This document shows, one piece after another, positions 32,936 through 45,200 of a stretch of 64,000 nt of DNA. Source of the DNA: Schizophyllum amplum (Eukaryota; Basidiomycota; Agaricomycetes; Agaricales; Schizophyllaceae); contig VDMD01000014.1 in NCBI GenBank assembly GCA_007026445.1, positions 558,001-622,000 on the forward strand, given 5' to 3'. Positions within the stretch are counted from its first letter, which is position 1. Every line of letters starts with the position of its first letter. Made by a program: the position numbers and the translations under genes. The notes below the pieces were generated by a model, which searched no databases, was not told where the DNA came from, and saw only the letters and a list, made by a program, of their open reading frames with translations.

Positions 32936-34906
32936 TCACAAAATCCAATCGTACCACCGGCTCGCGTTCCACGTCCTCTCGAACTCAGCTTCCGAAAAGC
33001 GCCTTACAGCTGTCGTACGCGCGCGCTCGCGTAGCGCCAGGTCCTCCTCCTTCGGCAAAGTGAGGACGTGGTGAAATTGTTCTGCGTACTGCTCTGGCGT
33101 CTTCGCGTGGAACCCTAAGAAGATCTTGATTTACCATGGAAACCATCCGAATAATGAAGAACCTACCTGTCGGCTGCCCTTCCCATGGAACGACGATGTC
33201 GAGCAGCGGGCCTGCAGAAGCATGCGCGACTGGGATGACTCCAGCGGCCTATTTCCCTTCAGCACACGTTCGAGTTACTAGGGGACACGACCTACCATAT
33301 ATTCAACGACGTTGATACCGAAGTGTTCGTCGACCATTGTGCTTAGACCAATGCTGCTCCGACCGAGATCATTCAACATCTCTGCGTACGGGGCGTTGAT
33401 CTTAAACTGGACGCTCTCCTGAACCCGAATGAGTTCGCGAACGTCCTCGCAAGCTATCTGGCTCGGCTCACCTGGATCCCGAGCTGCACAGCTAGATCTC
33501 GGAGGCAGTCCACCCGTGCAGCGTCCCCAGCGTTACGGCTTCCGCCTATCAGAAGGAGCTTGACGGTTCCCCTGTGTTCTGGATGTGTTTGCAGAAGGGT
33601 ATGGAATGCGCGGAGCTGTGCTATATGGTCCTTCTCTGGGCTAATGTATGCTGAGCGCCGCGGTTATAGATCTCAGGACCCGCACGCACCGGAACTGAGC
33701 GACGCTGATGATGATGGGCTCCCTGCCGTCAAGCGGGTACTTCTCCATCTCCTTGGTGTCGCAGGGTGGATAGACGCGCAATGCGCTCTCCGCGGATTTC
33801 TCCCGCCTCGGGAGGGCAAGCGAGAGCAAGCGGAATGGTAGATGTAAGAAAGCGAGCAGAGGGTCGCTGTGCTTCAGTATGGAGTCGACGTGTGTCTTCG
33901 TCCATGTCGAGTTCGCCATGACAAAGGAGGCGGAGCAGAGCGAGGCGGCGTAATAGTACATAAAGATCCGGTAATATCTGTGAGTGGTTCTCAGAACTGC
34001 CACTGTGATGGGGGTAAAAATTCTTACAGCAATTTGCCCCAAGTCAAGATAGGTGACGAGGAGATTGAATTAGAGTTCGTATGCCAGTCTCTCCGCGACC
34101 GAACGCGAGCTAGCATATCTGTGCTGATAGTCGGATAGTGCACGTACGCGCCGCATGGAATGCGGCCGAGGGCAATCACAACAGGAAATGTGAAGGCATA
34201 GCCCATGGTGTCTGGTAGCATGGGTTGAGCGCGGGTTCGAGCATATACGCGGGAATATAACTTACCAATGTAAAGGTCGGGTATGAGAAGAGACATTGCT
34301 TCCCAAGCAAGATACATAGATCCCAAGCTCTGCCCGAGAAGCGTGAAGCGTGGCCAAGCACTGTCCTCCACTAAATGTCTGGACTTCAGGAAGACGAAGT
34401 CGAGCAACGAAGGATCGAGATTTATGGCAAAGCGCGACTGAAGCAATAAATCCGTCCATGAGCGCCAGAGCAGGCATTTATGATGAACCTTACCTTCACT
34501 TTAGCGATGATCTCTTCTTTCGATGCGTCAACATCGCCACTGTATACGATAGACACGAGGTCGGGATTCGTCCGTTGTATCGAGGCTATGGCGGTCCACA
34601 GCACTCTCTCGCCGCCACCTCCCGCGTTGCTACATTCCAGTAAATATTAGTTGTTAGATAAACTAGAGGTAATTCTTACCAGTAAGGATGGAAGAACCCG
34701 ACAATCTTCGTCGTTCGGTTCGCCGGGCGGCCTAGGGCCTGCAACAAGCCGGCGCGTCGCTGACGGTTGCGGGAGTCAAGCTTGCTAGTATAAGCACGGA
34801 GAGCGATGGCCGCAATGAAAGCAAACAGGAAGAGAGCGTAGCATTGGAAAGCCAGAGCAAGCCCAAGTACTAGCAAGATGAGGGCGAGCATAGCAAACGT
34901 ATGCAC
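32936..34906 (-). CDS. ALG11: GDP-Man:Man3GlcNAc2-PP-dolichol alpha-1,2-mannosyltransferase ALG11
   Basis: Adds the fourth and fifth mannoses to the lipid-linked oligosaccharide on the cytosolic ER face (GT4). An N-terminal membrane anchor (MLALILLVLGLALAFQCYAL) is followed by KIVGFFHPYW and NAGGGGERVLWTAIASIQ, the conserved ALG11 start. Further motifs: SLLIPDLYIGDTMGYAFTFP, GAYVHYPTISTDML, ASFVMANSTWTKTHV, then ISVAQFRPEKDH. The GT4 E-x7-E region is DEHFGINVVEYM. IPVAHASAGPLLDIVVPWEG, GQPTGFHAKTPEQYAEQFHH and the terminal RTWNASRWYDWIL close the protein. Seven or so short introns. Stop at 32936-32938. Confidence 0.92.
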
Positions 34907-36138
34907 AGAGCGCGTCGCGACGGTGTTCGCTCAGCAGAGACGCTGATTCTTGCAAAATAAGTGTACAGACTCTTCGAGTTGCCTGATCGTGCAGCAGTGA
35001 ACAGTCAAACCCTGTGCGGATGGACGGGGGAAGCAAACGTGGACCTTTCGGAAATCTCCGTAGCACGTGCGAGAGCGTGACTATCCATTTGAGTTTTGTA
35101 ACATGTTCGGTCCGCCGTCGACTGAACATCCACCACTACTGCTCTACTGCAGAATGGGCTCCTTCAATCAGTTCATTGGTCTCGCATGCCCTTATGCTCA
35201 TTTCGCATCTTGCATATTTTTCTTCCTGCGGCTGTCCAGCGTAATCGTCCACATGTCAACTTTTCATGCTGCGCCGCCAGCCAGAGGATCCAACTCTTGA
35301 ACTCTTCTCAAGTACGCACCCCGTAGGTAAGGTGGCTGTCTGCAGAGGCTTTGACGGGTCAGACCCTACTATGTCACTCTTGGGACTACCTCGGGGCGAC
35401 TGCATCACAGGCTGTACTTAGTCCTTGTCGAACAGCTCCCCACGCAATCTCCATACCGCTGCGAGAACTCAATGACCGCTGTCGTCCAGCGCATCGTCGA
35501 CTCTCGACCTGCGGTAGCATCCGCGCGCGTATGTATGACGAGCATGCCGCCTGCATGACCCTTCTTCGCAGGTAGCCTTCTCAAGAGGAACGGCCGCCCA
35601 CCCGCGGGTCCAACTATTGAATTCAGCCGGTTGACTGTCTGTTTGCACGGTCGGGGCCAGGTCGGGGCTGCGCCACCTTCAATTCATACTTGTCTTGTGG
35701 GGTGATGGAATGAGACCGTGCATTGTCTTTATTGTTTTTCGCGCCAAACGCCCATCATGTCTAAGCTTGACCTTTGTCATGAACGTTCACGACAGTCTAT
35801 TCTCGCCTTCGCTTAGCGCGCAGCCTCCGTGTATATAAAGGTGGTGTTAGCTCCAGAAGATCGACGCTCTCGCATCCCTGCTTTTTCTTCAAGAGTCCTA
35901 TCAGCTGCCAGCGCAAACCCCAGGTCCGGCGTGGGTTCACTCCGGATACCATCGAGCGTAATATCATACCTTCACCGAGTGAGTAGCGGTGTCGCGCCAT
36001 CGTCTTCCCATGCCCTATGCCGTTCTAATGTGCCCTTTACGTGAAGGCGTACTGAACCCGCTCTGTTGTGGGCGCGAATTTGTATTTGAAGGGCTCTTAA
36101 GATCAGTGTTCAGTTGAACTCCGTACTCCGCCTCCCCC
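34907..36138. other. Long intergenic region, ALG11 (-) to unknown gene (+)
   Basis: About 1.2 kb. A good TATA box (TATATAAA, 35832-35839) points to a plus-strand transcript starting near 35870, either a long 5' leader for the gene at 36139 or a small separate transcript. Open frames inside are short and unrecognised. Confidence 0.4.
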
Positions 36139-36999
36139 ATGGCGCCCTTCTTCACCTTCACCCCCAACCAGACGAGCGTGAACGTACGTCCTGACTTGAT
36201 CCTTGTCCTTCAGCGCGTTCGGCGCGTATTGACGCGTTGGTCCTAGTTCGCGTGGCCTCCGGAGGTCACAGGCATTGAGCGTATCGCCCTGTCCGCTCAT
36301 GGCGACTTGCAGCGCATCTTAAGGTATGCCTACCTCAAGATAAACTGTTGCGAGATGCTGATCCCTATTCGAAGTGCCTTCTTTGCCCGCCCAATCAACA
36401 TCGCCACCGTCTATACACATACCTTCACCGAGGGCGTGGAGGGCAAGAAGTCCCTGTCTCTGCCGGAGGACGACCGCATTGAGTCCACGTCCACATCGAG
36501 CCCAATATACCAAGCGCGCCAGGTCGAGCTTCGCTGCTCCGACAAGGTCGTTTGCACCGCGACTTCGTCTATCGTCATCCGCTCGCCGAAAGCCGCGCGC
36601 CTATTCCTGGAGGACAAGTTCGCTGTTGGGCAGATGTTCAGCAAGCTGGGCAAGCCGGCGGATGCCGAACTGCTGGAGGTTGGGTTCGACACGGACGAGG
36701 AGGGCACGCAAAATTTGTGGCGCAAGTACCTGCTGCACGTCGATGAATTTGCGTGCGAGATTCTGGAGGTCTTCCCGTCGCGGGAGATGTTTAGGCAGGG
36801 TGTATGCTGGCTCCTCGACGAGAAGGCTGTTTTGGAGCAGACCCCGTCGAGCGCAGGCGTGTCGAGGGTCTCGGACCCGCATATACATCAATTTTCTCTC
36901 ACTCTCAAGCCGGCAGACGTCGTCTCCTGCTTTTTGATTTACAGCCTTCCCCTTCTCGTGTACTTGTTTGTCACTCGGCATGCGTCTTCGCTTTTCTAG
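36139..36999 (+). CDS. Conserved fungal protein, possibly chorismate-lyase/UTRA-like fold
   Basis: The first exon gives MAPFFTFTPNQTSVN, spliced to FAWPPEVTGIERIALSAHGD and then to AFFARPINIATVYTHTF. The core reads RQVELRCSDKVVCTATSSIV, RLFLEDKFAVGQMFSKLGK and LLEVGF...LWRKYLLHVDEFACEILEVFPSREMF. This order (Arg-reactive strand, charged AT-S pair, G-x-FRxLG-like turn, W-R-xYxL) resembles chorismate lyase/DUF98-type folds, but catalytic residues cannot be confirmed, so no function is assigned. The C-terminal part after about residue 200 contains a hydrophobic stretch and may instead be intron or UTR; the stop at 36997-36999 is provisional. Confidence 0.55.
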
Positions 37000-37670
37000 A
37001 GACTGGTTATTGTTCGTATACACTTCGTTTCGCTATTGTACAGTACCAGGGGTTTCGAAATGCGTACAGTGTATCATCGGGCATGCTCTTCTGCACACAG
37101 AGACAGTGGCTGGCAGTAGGAGCGCGACTGTCAGGTTCAACTTCAAGTTCGGCTGTTGCCGATGATGTGATTACAGGATCGTGATTACAGAATCGTGGTA
37201 TCCTGATCAGGTCATCCTATTGTTCTCTTTCGCGTCCACCGTCTTCGCTCTTCGTTCTCCTCCGAGTCGATCTTCCAGACAGCAATAATCAAGGATCACT
37301 GTGTTTGACTTGTAAACAGCAAAAGATGGTCAGCGCGCCGATGGATCCCAGACCATCGCCGATGTCTTTGAAGTCTGTACCAGTTCTAGCACCGCCTCAA
37401 AGGGTTACACCAAGGATAGCCAAGGACCAAGACGGCCGCCGAGGACCTGCATCCGACCTGTTCTGCTCCGCTTCTTTTGTTTCTGTTTCGCTTGGATCGG
37501 GGGCTCTACACCATCAGCTTGCCAAGCGCTGGACCTGCAACAGCTTTTCGGAGGACCAGAACAGCCTTGCGGACGTACATAAGGACTCTCAGGCGCTTAC
37601 TCGCCATAGCCCTCCTCCGTCTGCCGACCGCATCACTGGCCACTTCTATACCACTGGCGAAACTGAAAAC
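37000..37670. other. Intergenic upstream of small membrane protein gene
   Basis: About 670 bases. An open frame from 37305 runs into the downstream gene, but its N-terminal part is low-quality sequence without motifs and is more likely 5' UTR or promoter. Confidence 0.4.
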
Positions 37671-38175
37671 ATGGCTCCGTACCCTATTGCCACCCCGTCT
37701 CCTGACGCGATTGAGCCCGAGGAGATCCTCTGCGGCTCCGAGGCGCCATATGGTTGTGAGTTGCGTTTGTCCGTTATGCCCTTGTGTTCTGACCTCCCCT
37801 GCTCAGGCGCCCTCCTATTGATTCTCTTCATGCTCATTTTCTACGCCCTCGCGCTTTGGGATCGCTATCTGAAGCTGAAGACGCAAGAGAACGATAAGTT
37901 GCACCTAAAAGGTGGGTATACGCGCGTCCAACGTCGTGCCACAGTCTTTCTGACGCGTTCTGCAGCGAGCATGATACAGACATACGGCTCTACGACCTCC
38001 CCATCGCACTCGCGACCACGGACGCCAAGTCCAGGAGGCAAAGCGGGTCAGGAGGGCAATGGAACTCCTGGCAGCAAAGGTGCGTGGATGTCATCCGTCT
38101 CGTGCATACATGCTAACGCATGCACTAGCTGCTTCCCCTGTCCCTTCACCCATCATCACGGTCACCCCGGCTTGA
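37671..38175 (+). CDS. Small single-pass membrane protein, unknown function
   Basis: Exons 37671-37752, 37807-37911, 37966-38079 and 38129-38175 join without a frame break into 115 residues. A Pro-rich, acidic N-terminus (MAPYPIATPSPDAIEPEEIL) precedes one membrane helix (ALLLILFMLIFYALALWD) with a basic flank (YLKLK). A Ser/Pro-rich tail ending SPVPSPIITVTPA follows. All four introns have GT-AG ends and the frame is open throughout, which argues that it is real. No family recognised. A bigger open frame beginning at 37305 reads through two of these introns and was not used. Confidence 0.55.
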
Positions 38176-38558
38176 ATGCGGGCTACAATTTCCTCGGCGG
38201 TCCCATATCCTCTTCACCGTATTGTACGAAACGTTCTGCCGACGCACCTGCTCATATACCTCGCGTTCGTATCCTCACCCCCGCATGTGTACTTGTATCT
38301 TCCTACAATCTTGCGCCCTCATTTCATGTTCATTTGTCGTATCACTCATGCAACTACACACATCTTCCATTCAGCGTGCAGACAGCGTTATTGTCTCAGG
38401 TCACTGGGCCGGACGCCTCCAGCGACGCATTACTCTGGGAGAATATCCGTGATGATAGATGCAATTATATGTGAGCGACATATCGTAGTCCGATAAAGAT
38501 ACATGGGTAAATGCAAGGAAAGCCATCCAAAACTTAAGAGTACGGCATGGTTCAACGA
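38176..38558. other. Intergenic between convergent genes
   Basis: About 380 bases of 3' flanks; nothing recognised. Confidence 0.4.
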
Positions 38559-39644
38559 TCATACCAACACCTGCAGCAAAGTGAGATTCTGCCCCTGAGT
38601 TAGATCTGAGTACTCACCGCGACGAGTACAATAGCGATGACGAGGACAAGGATAAGCATCAAGCACGCTGCACGCCGTCCTGCCTTGCGTTGGTACTCTG
38701 CCGCCGTGTTGAGCTCTCCCGCGGCGTCACCCGTATCGACAGCAACGGATTCGATGTTGTTCCCAACGACGTCTAGTTATCATAGTGAGCACTAGCAGGA
38801 ATGCGTACCTATCAGCTTACGCACCAAGGGTCTGTCCCTGCTCCACGACCAGCTGCCCGAGGTCGTTGAAGATCTCAGAGAGCTCCTGAATACCGGTCTC
38901 TATCTCGCGGATCTCGTCTTCGCGCTCTTGAACGAGAGATTCCTGGTAGGCGAGTTCGTGGGGGGAGAGTTGGGCTTGGAATACCTGCGCTTGCCGTTGC
39001 TCGGGGGATGTGGATGGTTCAGCGGCAGGGTCAGGACTATAATGATCACAGTGGAAAGGTGAGCGGGGATACAGGGGGCAGGGTGCGTGGTGCACACCTT
39101 GCATTGTCGTCCTGGGCTATCCTGACGCCCTCGACGACGGTGCGTTGCCGCTCTGCGCTCACTTGCTGTGCGCGCTGGAATGCGAGCATGGACATCTGCA
39201 TGTCGTGCGACGTCTTCTGCAGGACGGTCTTGTGGTGTGGCTGCAGCACATCATCAGCTATAAGCTCTCAGCGCACAATATATAACACACCAATGACGCC
39301 TGCAGCCCCGTCAACTTCTTTAAGTCGTCCGACGCGCGCTTCACCATCGCACGCGTCGAGTCCGTCAGGTCGCGCCTGCGCTTACCTCGTCAGCAACACG
39401 CGCCGGCAGCAGTAGAGACAACGCACAGACTCTTACGCAGGGTCGCGGAGTCCTTCGGCGTCCCCAGCTGGTCGACGAGCTTCAGGATGCCCTGCACGTT
39501 CGCGTTCATCTTAAAGACCTGGAGGGAGAGGGAAGACTGGAGATCGAGGAAGACAGCGTCCTCGCGCGTCTGGGGCGCGCTCGAGGAGGAGCCCCGTCGG
39601 ACGGGGCCGCTGCCCGCGGTGGCTTCAATATCGGCGAAACTCAT
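38559..39644 (-). CDS. Qa-SNARE, syntaxin of the Pep12/Vam3/syntaxin-7 type
   Basis: t-SNARE for late endosome/vacuole fusion. The start MSFADIEATAGSGPVRRGSS at 39644 precedes an N-terminal helical (Habc-like) region: LQSSLSLQVFKMNANVQGIL, KLVDQLGTPKDSATLRKSL, MVKRASDDLKKLTGLQ, KTSHDMQMSMLAFQRAQQV. The SNARE motif runs VQEREDEIREIETGIQELSE, IFNDLGQLVVEQGQTLG, and the next exon DVVGNNIESVAVDTGDAAGE. The zero-layer Gln is the first Q of EQGQ. A C-terminal anchor (CLMLILVLVIAIVLVAVLV) ends the protein; the last exon supplies just VLV and the stop. About five introns. Confidence 0.85.
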
Positions 39645-39769
39645 GGCGGGAGGGGAGGAGGGACGTATGCGCGGGCCGCGAGACAATGGACATGACGACA
39701 TGGGTATTCGGCGGGGATACAATGTATGTGTTACACGTGATGTTTATGGCCTGGACCCACAGCTTCAAA

Positions 39770-41619
39770 TCAATACATGTAGTCAAAGTCAATCCAATCC
39801 GGATGTTCCGTAAAGACGCCTTCTATGGTAAAGTCCATTTCTGACACGTCCTCCTCATCGAGAATGTGAGAAGGCGGCACTCTCGCGGACGTATCGCCTC
39901 CAGGACCTTTAGCGGATGAGTTCGGGCTTTCAAATTGACAATCAGACCTACTTACCAGTGGAGTTGTACTCGGCGTAGTATGTTGTGTCCAGGATTTCAG
40001 GTCTGCGATAATTCGTATCAGTATTTGTTCTCAAAAATTTAGTAAGCTGAACGCCGTACCTGTCGTCATTGAAAGGCTTCCATCCCTCCGAGTTGATACT
40101 TTCGTCCATGTACGTGTCAATGAAAACCGTCGTGGCAAGGTCGTTCCATGGGCGACCTGTTGAGCTCCGTCAAGACCCTTGCATATAAGCGTGACATTAG
40201 TGCATACCTAGATAGCAGAGTCCGTCGGTTTCCGTCGTGTCATTTGCGTCCGGAGACTACGAGCCTCTCGTTACCTTTGAACAAGAGAAGAGGTCATGCA
40301 AGAACCTACTCTCATGATAGTTGAGTTGGCTACATACGCCCCATATCGGTTCCCAGGCGCGTCCGTCTCGTTCGTCCCCTTCCAAGCAACAATACCACCA
40401 CCGCATCCTCGGTTAGCAAGGATGACGTTTTGAAACCATCTGCCGGTGCCTCAGTGTCAGCTATTGACATCCCACACTCTCCCTGTGCTACTCACGCTGT
40501 GCCAAAACCGAACAGATCTGCGGAAGTAGGTCATTCGGACATCCAAATTTACGGAAATACACGAAGAATAGATGAACTGCACGCACAGTCCGTCTGTCCA
40601 AAAATGACACTGTCGACCACGTAGGTGCTCGCGTTGCGCCCCGTGTACCATGTATCCTGATACGACTTGAAGCTGCAGCCGTAGAACGAGGCATTGGCGT
40701 AGGAGATATCGGTGGCGAGGGCCTGCGAGATCGCATAATCCGCCGCCCGGTTCACGAAGTCGATATTATACGCGCGGAAGTCCGCGCTGCCGGAGAGAGG
40801 CTGCAGTGGTGCGCCGGTAGGCCCGGAGCCTATGAGGGCGCCCGCGCGCGAGGGGGCGATGGTGAGGACGGCGGTGTCGGCGTCGTCCATGCCGGTGCCG
40901 GTCACGTATGCGTCGCTCCAGATTTGCACCAGATTCAGAGCAGTGGCGGATGCGTTGGCGAAGGGTCCCGCGGCAGAGGTGATGGTTGGAGGGAGTTGGC
41001 CCTGGGGTGAGGGTTAACCGGTAAAATAGAAGGAAATCGAGGTGGACGTGGCGAGGACCCCGGGAAGACAAGGAGGATCTTTCGACGACGGAGGTGATTT
41101 GTGGACGCCGAGGGGAATGGAAGAAAGCACACGATGCACGTACTAGAAGAGTAAGCGGTGCCGTGCCGGTGTAGTTCACGACCTCGTTATACTCGCCCTC
41201 AGCGATGAGGATGATGGTTGGTTCGTCGGAGGCGGCGCTGGGGAGGGTTCTTCAGGTCAGGATATAGAATTAGATCACGAATTGCCAAGCCAGGTCAGGC
41301 CAGCGAAAGCAGAGAATAAAACATGGAAGGCGAGGTATCTGGAAGCAAGAGGCAAAGAACACGCGGCAACTGGATGTCCTCACACTGCAAGCACGGCCTC
41401 CTGCACGCTCGTAAAAGACGCGTCAGGGTCCGAAGTGTCCTGCGACACGAGTATCGTCCCCGCAGGACATCCAGTCAGCTGTGAGACGTTCGCTGCTTTT
41501 TGCACCTGGCAGGCCAGGTAGGTCGGGGACAGGGAGGCAACACCAGGAAGGAGCAAGGTGAAGAGGACAGCAAACCGCTGGAGGACGACAGGTAGTTGGA
41601 GGACGGCAAGGGCCACCAT
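39770..41619 (-). CDS. Pectin methylesterase (carbohydrate esterase family 8)
   Basis: Removes methyl groups from homogalacturonan outside the cell, preparing it for polygalacturonases. A signal-type N-terminus (VLQRFAVLFTLLLPGVASLS) follows the ATG at 41619. The CE8 parallel beta-helix motifs are SVQEAVLAL, PTIILIAEGEYNEVVNYTGT, FRAYNIDFVNRAADY and YGCSFKSYQDTWYTGRN (Gln and catalytic Asp). Then come GQTDYLFGFGTAWFQN (second catalytic Asp, split by two introns at about 40462-40600) and GRPWNDLATTVF near 40160 (substrate-binding Arg-Trp). It ends HPDWIDFDYMY. About eight introns; all key residues are present, so it should be active. Confidence 0.88.
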
Positions 41620-42277
41620 GTCGATGACGGCGGCAGACCTGCGTCGACGTGCTAGGGGATACGTCTACTTGCCAGTGCGTCTCAGTTATATACGCTAGGT
41701 CGCATGTGAGCTATCGGGCCGCCCCTCATCACACGGACGAGTGTATTGTATGTGAACGTGGACATGGAAGCAGCTGGGAGGAGACGTCAGTGTCACGGGG
41801 CTTCTGTGAGTCGGAACGACTCACCAGATGTCGTTGTTCGCAGCTAGAGTCTGGCTAGAGTTGGACCTGATGGTCGGCCGGCGAGCACTGAGCAATGCAT
41901 GACAGCATCCATAGGGTATGGGGGAATAACTTTGGGACCGTGATTCTTGCAGGGAGAGTCAGGGCAAATGCTACTTGCGGAAGCTGAAAGTCGTGGCGCG
42001 CCGAAGTCGACGAGGAGGAATAGAGTCTAGTGAAATATGCCTATTCGGAAGGGCCTATGGTAGTGAGTGTATCTAATAGATATATGCATGCTGGAAAAGG
42101 AGAGGGGGACGAAATTACCGATAACATGGTCAGCAGACAGCGCGAGCGACACGACAGTAACCGAGAGTCTCCGGAAACATAGAGTCTGAGGGAAATATAG
42201 TATACAAATACGATACGCACGAGAAAACAAATGAAATCCTCCAGCCGAAAGACCAAAAGTGAAGTAGTGACTATTGA
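41620..42277. other. Intergenic, upstream of pectin methylesterase
   Basis: About 650 bases holding the minus-strand esterase promoter and the 3' flank of the Cdc15-like kinase. Nothing further recognised. Confidence 0.4.
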
Positions 42278-45200
42278 CTATTGTCGTGGCGAGCCCCATG
42301 CGATGTCGTCCAGTTTGTTACGCGACCGCCGGCCCGCGGTCCCATTGCGCGCAGTGCCGCTATTATTGCTGTTCGTGTTGTTGCCGCCGTTCGCGTAGTT
42401 TCCATTGATACTGCCTGAGGACCAGCCGAGCGTGCTGCTGCCGTGCGGACTGCCGTGCATGTTGGATCCCATCAGCAGCGGACTGCCCACACTCCCACTG
42501 CGCCCCATCGTGGACGTGATGTTCTGACTGGGCGGCTGCCTGCTGGGGCTGAGAGACCCGTATGGCGACGCGTTCGCCTCGCTTGCCGTGCGTCGCATCC
42601 GTTTGGGGGCGATCGTGGACTTCGGGGTGTTGGGCGCGTCGACTGGACCCTTGTTCTTGGGCTTGGCCTTTAGTCGACTGGCCTTCCGTCCGCCATTACC
42701 ATTACCGCCACCGCTGCCACTTGGGCCAGCACCGTTGTTTGCGCCACCACCGGTGATGTCGCCGCTCCAGGCGCTCGTCGAGCGCCGAGCTAGCGCAGGC
42801 TGCAATGTCGGAGCAATCTCCTTCGCCAGCTTGCGTACCAGGACAGCGGGGTCCTCCTTAGCCAGCCGGCCGACAATCTCCCCAAGCCCATATTTCTCCA
42901 CAAGCATCACGCGGTTCGGGTGCGCCTCGACAACAGTACGAAGGACGCGCAGTAGGTTGACGCGGACGACGGCCTTCGCACGGCGGCCCATGAGACGCTC
43001 GCGAACGCTGCTGAAGAACGCCGGTACCTTGGCGATCAGGATGGTGAGCTGCGTGCTCAGGCGCGTAATCTTCAGGAATGGCTCTAGCAGGTTCTCGAAC
43101 GAATTGGCCTTGGCGGAAACGAAGCACTTGACCAAGAGCTCGACGGACGTCGGCTCCAGCAGCGCATCCTCCACGCGCGCGGTCTCGTCTTGCAACCATG
43201 ACAGAATAGACTCGAGGGCGCTGACTTGAAAGTATGGGTCGTCGAGAAGGCGTAGATACATGGAAAGGGCGTCGTGTTGCCAGAGCAGCGAGCGGCAGCT
43301 CTTCCCGGCACTGGCCAGATCGCATAGGATGGGCAACGCGAATTGCTTGAGGGGCGATCTCGTCTCGATGACGCGCCTCAGGCAGGGGATGATTCCGGCT
43401 TGAGCGGCTTCTTCCTGGCGTGACTTGTTGAGGCGGCACAGGTTGTAGCAGATCTGGAAGATGTGGTTCGAGATTTCCTGTGCCACCATTTCAGCGATGT
43501 CATGAAAAAGCATATCGAGCAAGACTCACCGTGCTGTGGGCACCCGTCGATTGCTCGTCCAAAATGCGCACGAGGATCTCTATTGCATTCGCATTCTGAA
43601 GAACCTCCAACAGCGTTGGGTTCATGGATAGGTGCTTTATGGCCTTCAGCATCTGCGTGAGGCATTCCGGCTCCAGCAGCTCGCATGCGCGAAGTAACCC
43701 TGCATCAAACATGAGATGCATAACAGGAGAAGCATCGCAAGCAACTTACTCCTCACAACCTTCCTCGTCCCGAGCGCGTTTCGTACGTGGATGTCGGATT
43801 GCGACACCTGTGCGAACACCTGCAGGATCTGAATGATCTTCATCTTCATCTCCATGGACGAGGAGCCCTGCGACGCCATCACGTTCAAAAGAGCGGCTGA
43901 CAGAGGATCTAGCAAGCCCTCCCGGATGAACATGCGGCAGAAGTCATTCTTCGTCGTCGGACTTTGCAGCTCGAACACGCTGCAGATCCCATTCAAGGCA
44001 TGCACGACAAGATCCGCCTGCTCCGTATAGTCTTCGTCCAAGAGGTCGACAAGGACCTTCAGGCCTCGGCAGCTGTACGGACGTTAGAGCTAGGCAAATA
44101 TTCACGCTGGATGACGTACGAAATGAACATCTGCAATGTCAGAACCGAGGTGTGGCAAAGCAGTCTGATAAAGTTGGACGCTTCCAACCGGCAATCCGAC
44201 GAGTACTTCTTCGACGTGAATCCCATCATGACAGGGATTCCACTGCGCGATCGTTCAGCAAAAGTAAAAATCTCACGATGAGATACGCACCCAATCAAGC
44301 AGAAGCTCTCCAAGAAGCCAATGTCGGATTGCACAAGCTGAGGACGCAAGTCAGGCTACCACCGCTGCATTTGAAGCCAGCAGCACGTACTGTGTTGATG
44401 ATCTGCAAGAGCCGCATGATGACCTCCCGTGAGCAGCGACCCTCCAGAACCTCCAGGATCGCCAGCATGCCATGGGATGACACCAATTGGACTTGCATCT
44501 CGGGAGCGTCGGACATGATGCCTAGCTGTACAGCTGTTAGTTTGGTCTGTAGCAGACTCACGACCTGACATACCAGCTGATCGCAGGCCTCACGAAGCTG
44601 GAAGTCAGGGGCTGACGGTGTCAGCTCGTCGATGAGCTGGTTGACCTGGTTCGTCAGTCGTGCGTATTTGTCACGCTGCAGGTTGGTCTCCAGGTCATCT
44701 TCCGCGAACCCTTCATCGATCTTGGATATGCGGGTCAGCCGGCGACAATCGACCAAGCATCGGACAGACATACTTCAGCGAAGGGATCCTCCTCATCCGA
44801 CGCTTCCTCGCCCAGCTGAAGCACACGTTAGTCTTACGAGGCGACCTAGCAAAAGAGAAACCGTACCCATGACTTATTCGACAGCCTCGTGTTCAGCTGC
44901 AACGTCTGCGCCTGATTCTCCGCCATCGTCCCATTCGGCTTGCCAAACACATCGTCGTAATCCTCATCGTCGTCCTCCGCATACTTCCCAAACTCCTGCC
45001 GGTTCAACATCTTGCGCGCCTCTGCCTGGCCCATGCTGCCCGACAAGTTGTTCCCAAACGAGGTTGAGCGAGCATGTGTGGGCCGCGGCTGCGCTGTCGC
45101 CGCGCCGGGGGGAATCTTCCCAGAGGGCAACATGATAGGGCTTGGTCGCGGGGAGCGACGCGGTGACGTCTCTAAGAGCAGTGGGGCAGAGAGTGGCCCA

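Noticed and set aside
32085..32972. 295-residue minus-strand open frame across GST copy E and its 3' flank
   Set aside because: Overlaps a well-supported GST exon antisense and shows no motif.
37305..37670. N-terminal extension of the small membrane protein by an open frame from 37305
   Set aside because: The sequence lacks coding character and the frame also reads through later introns; the ATG at 37671 gives a coherent four-exon gene.
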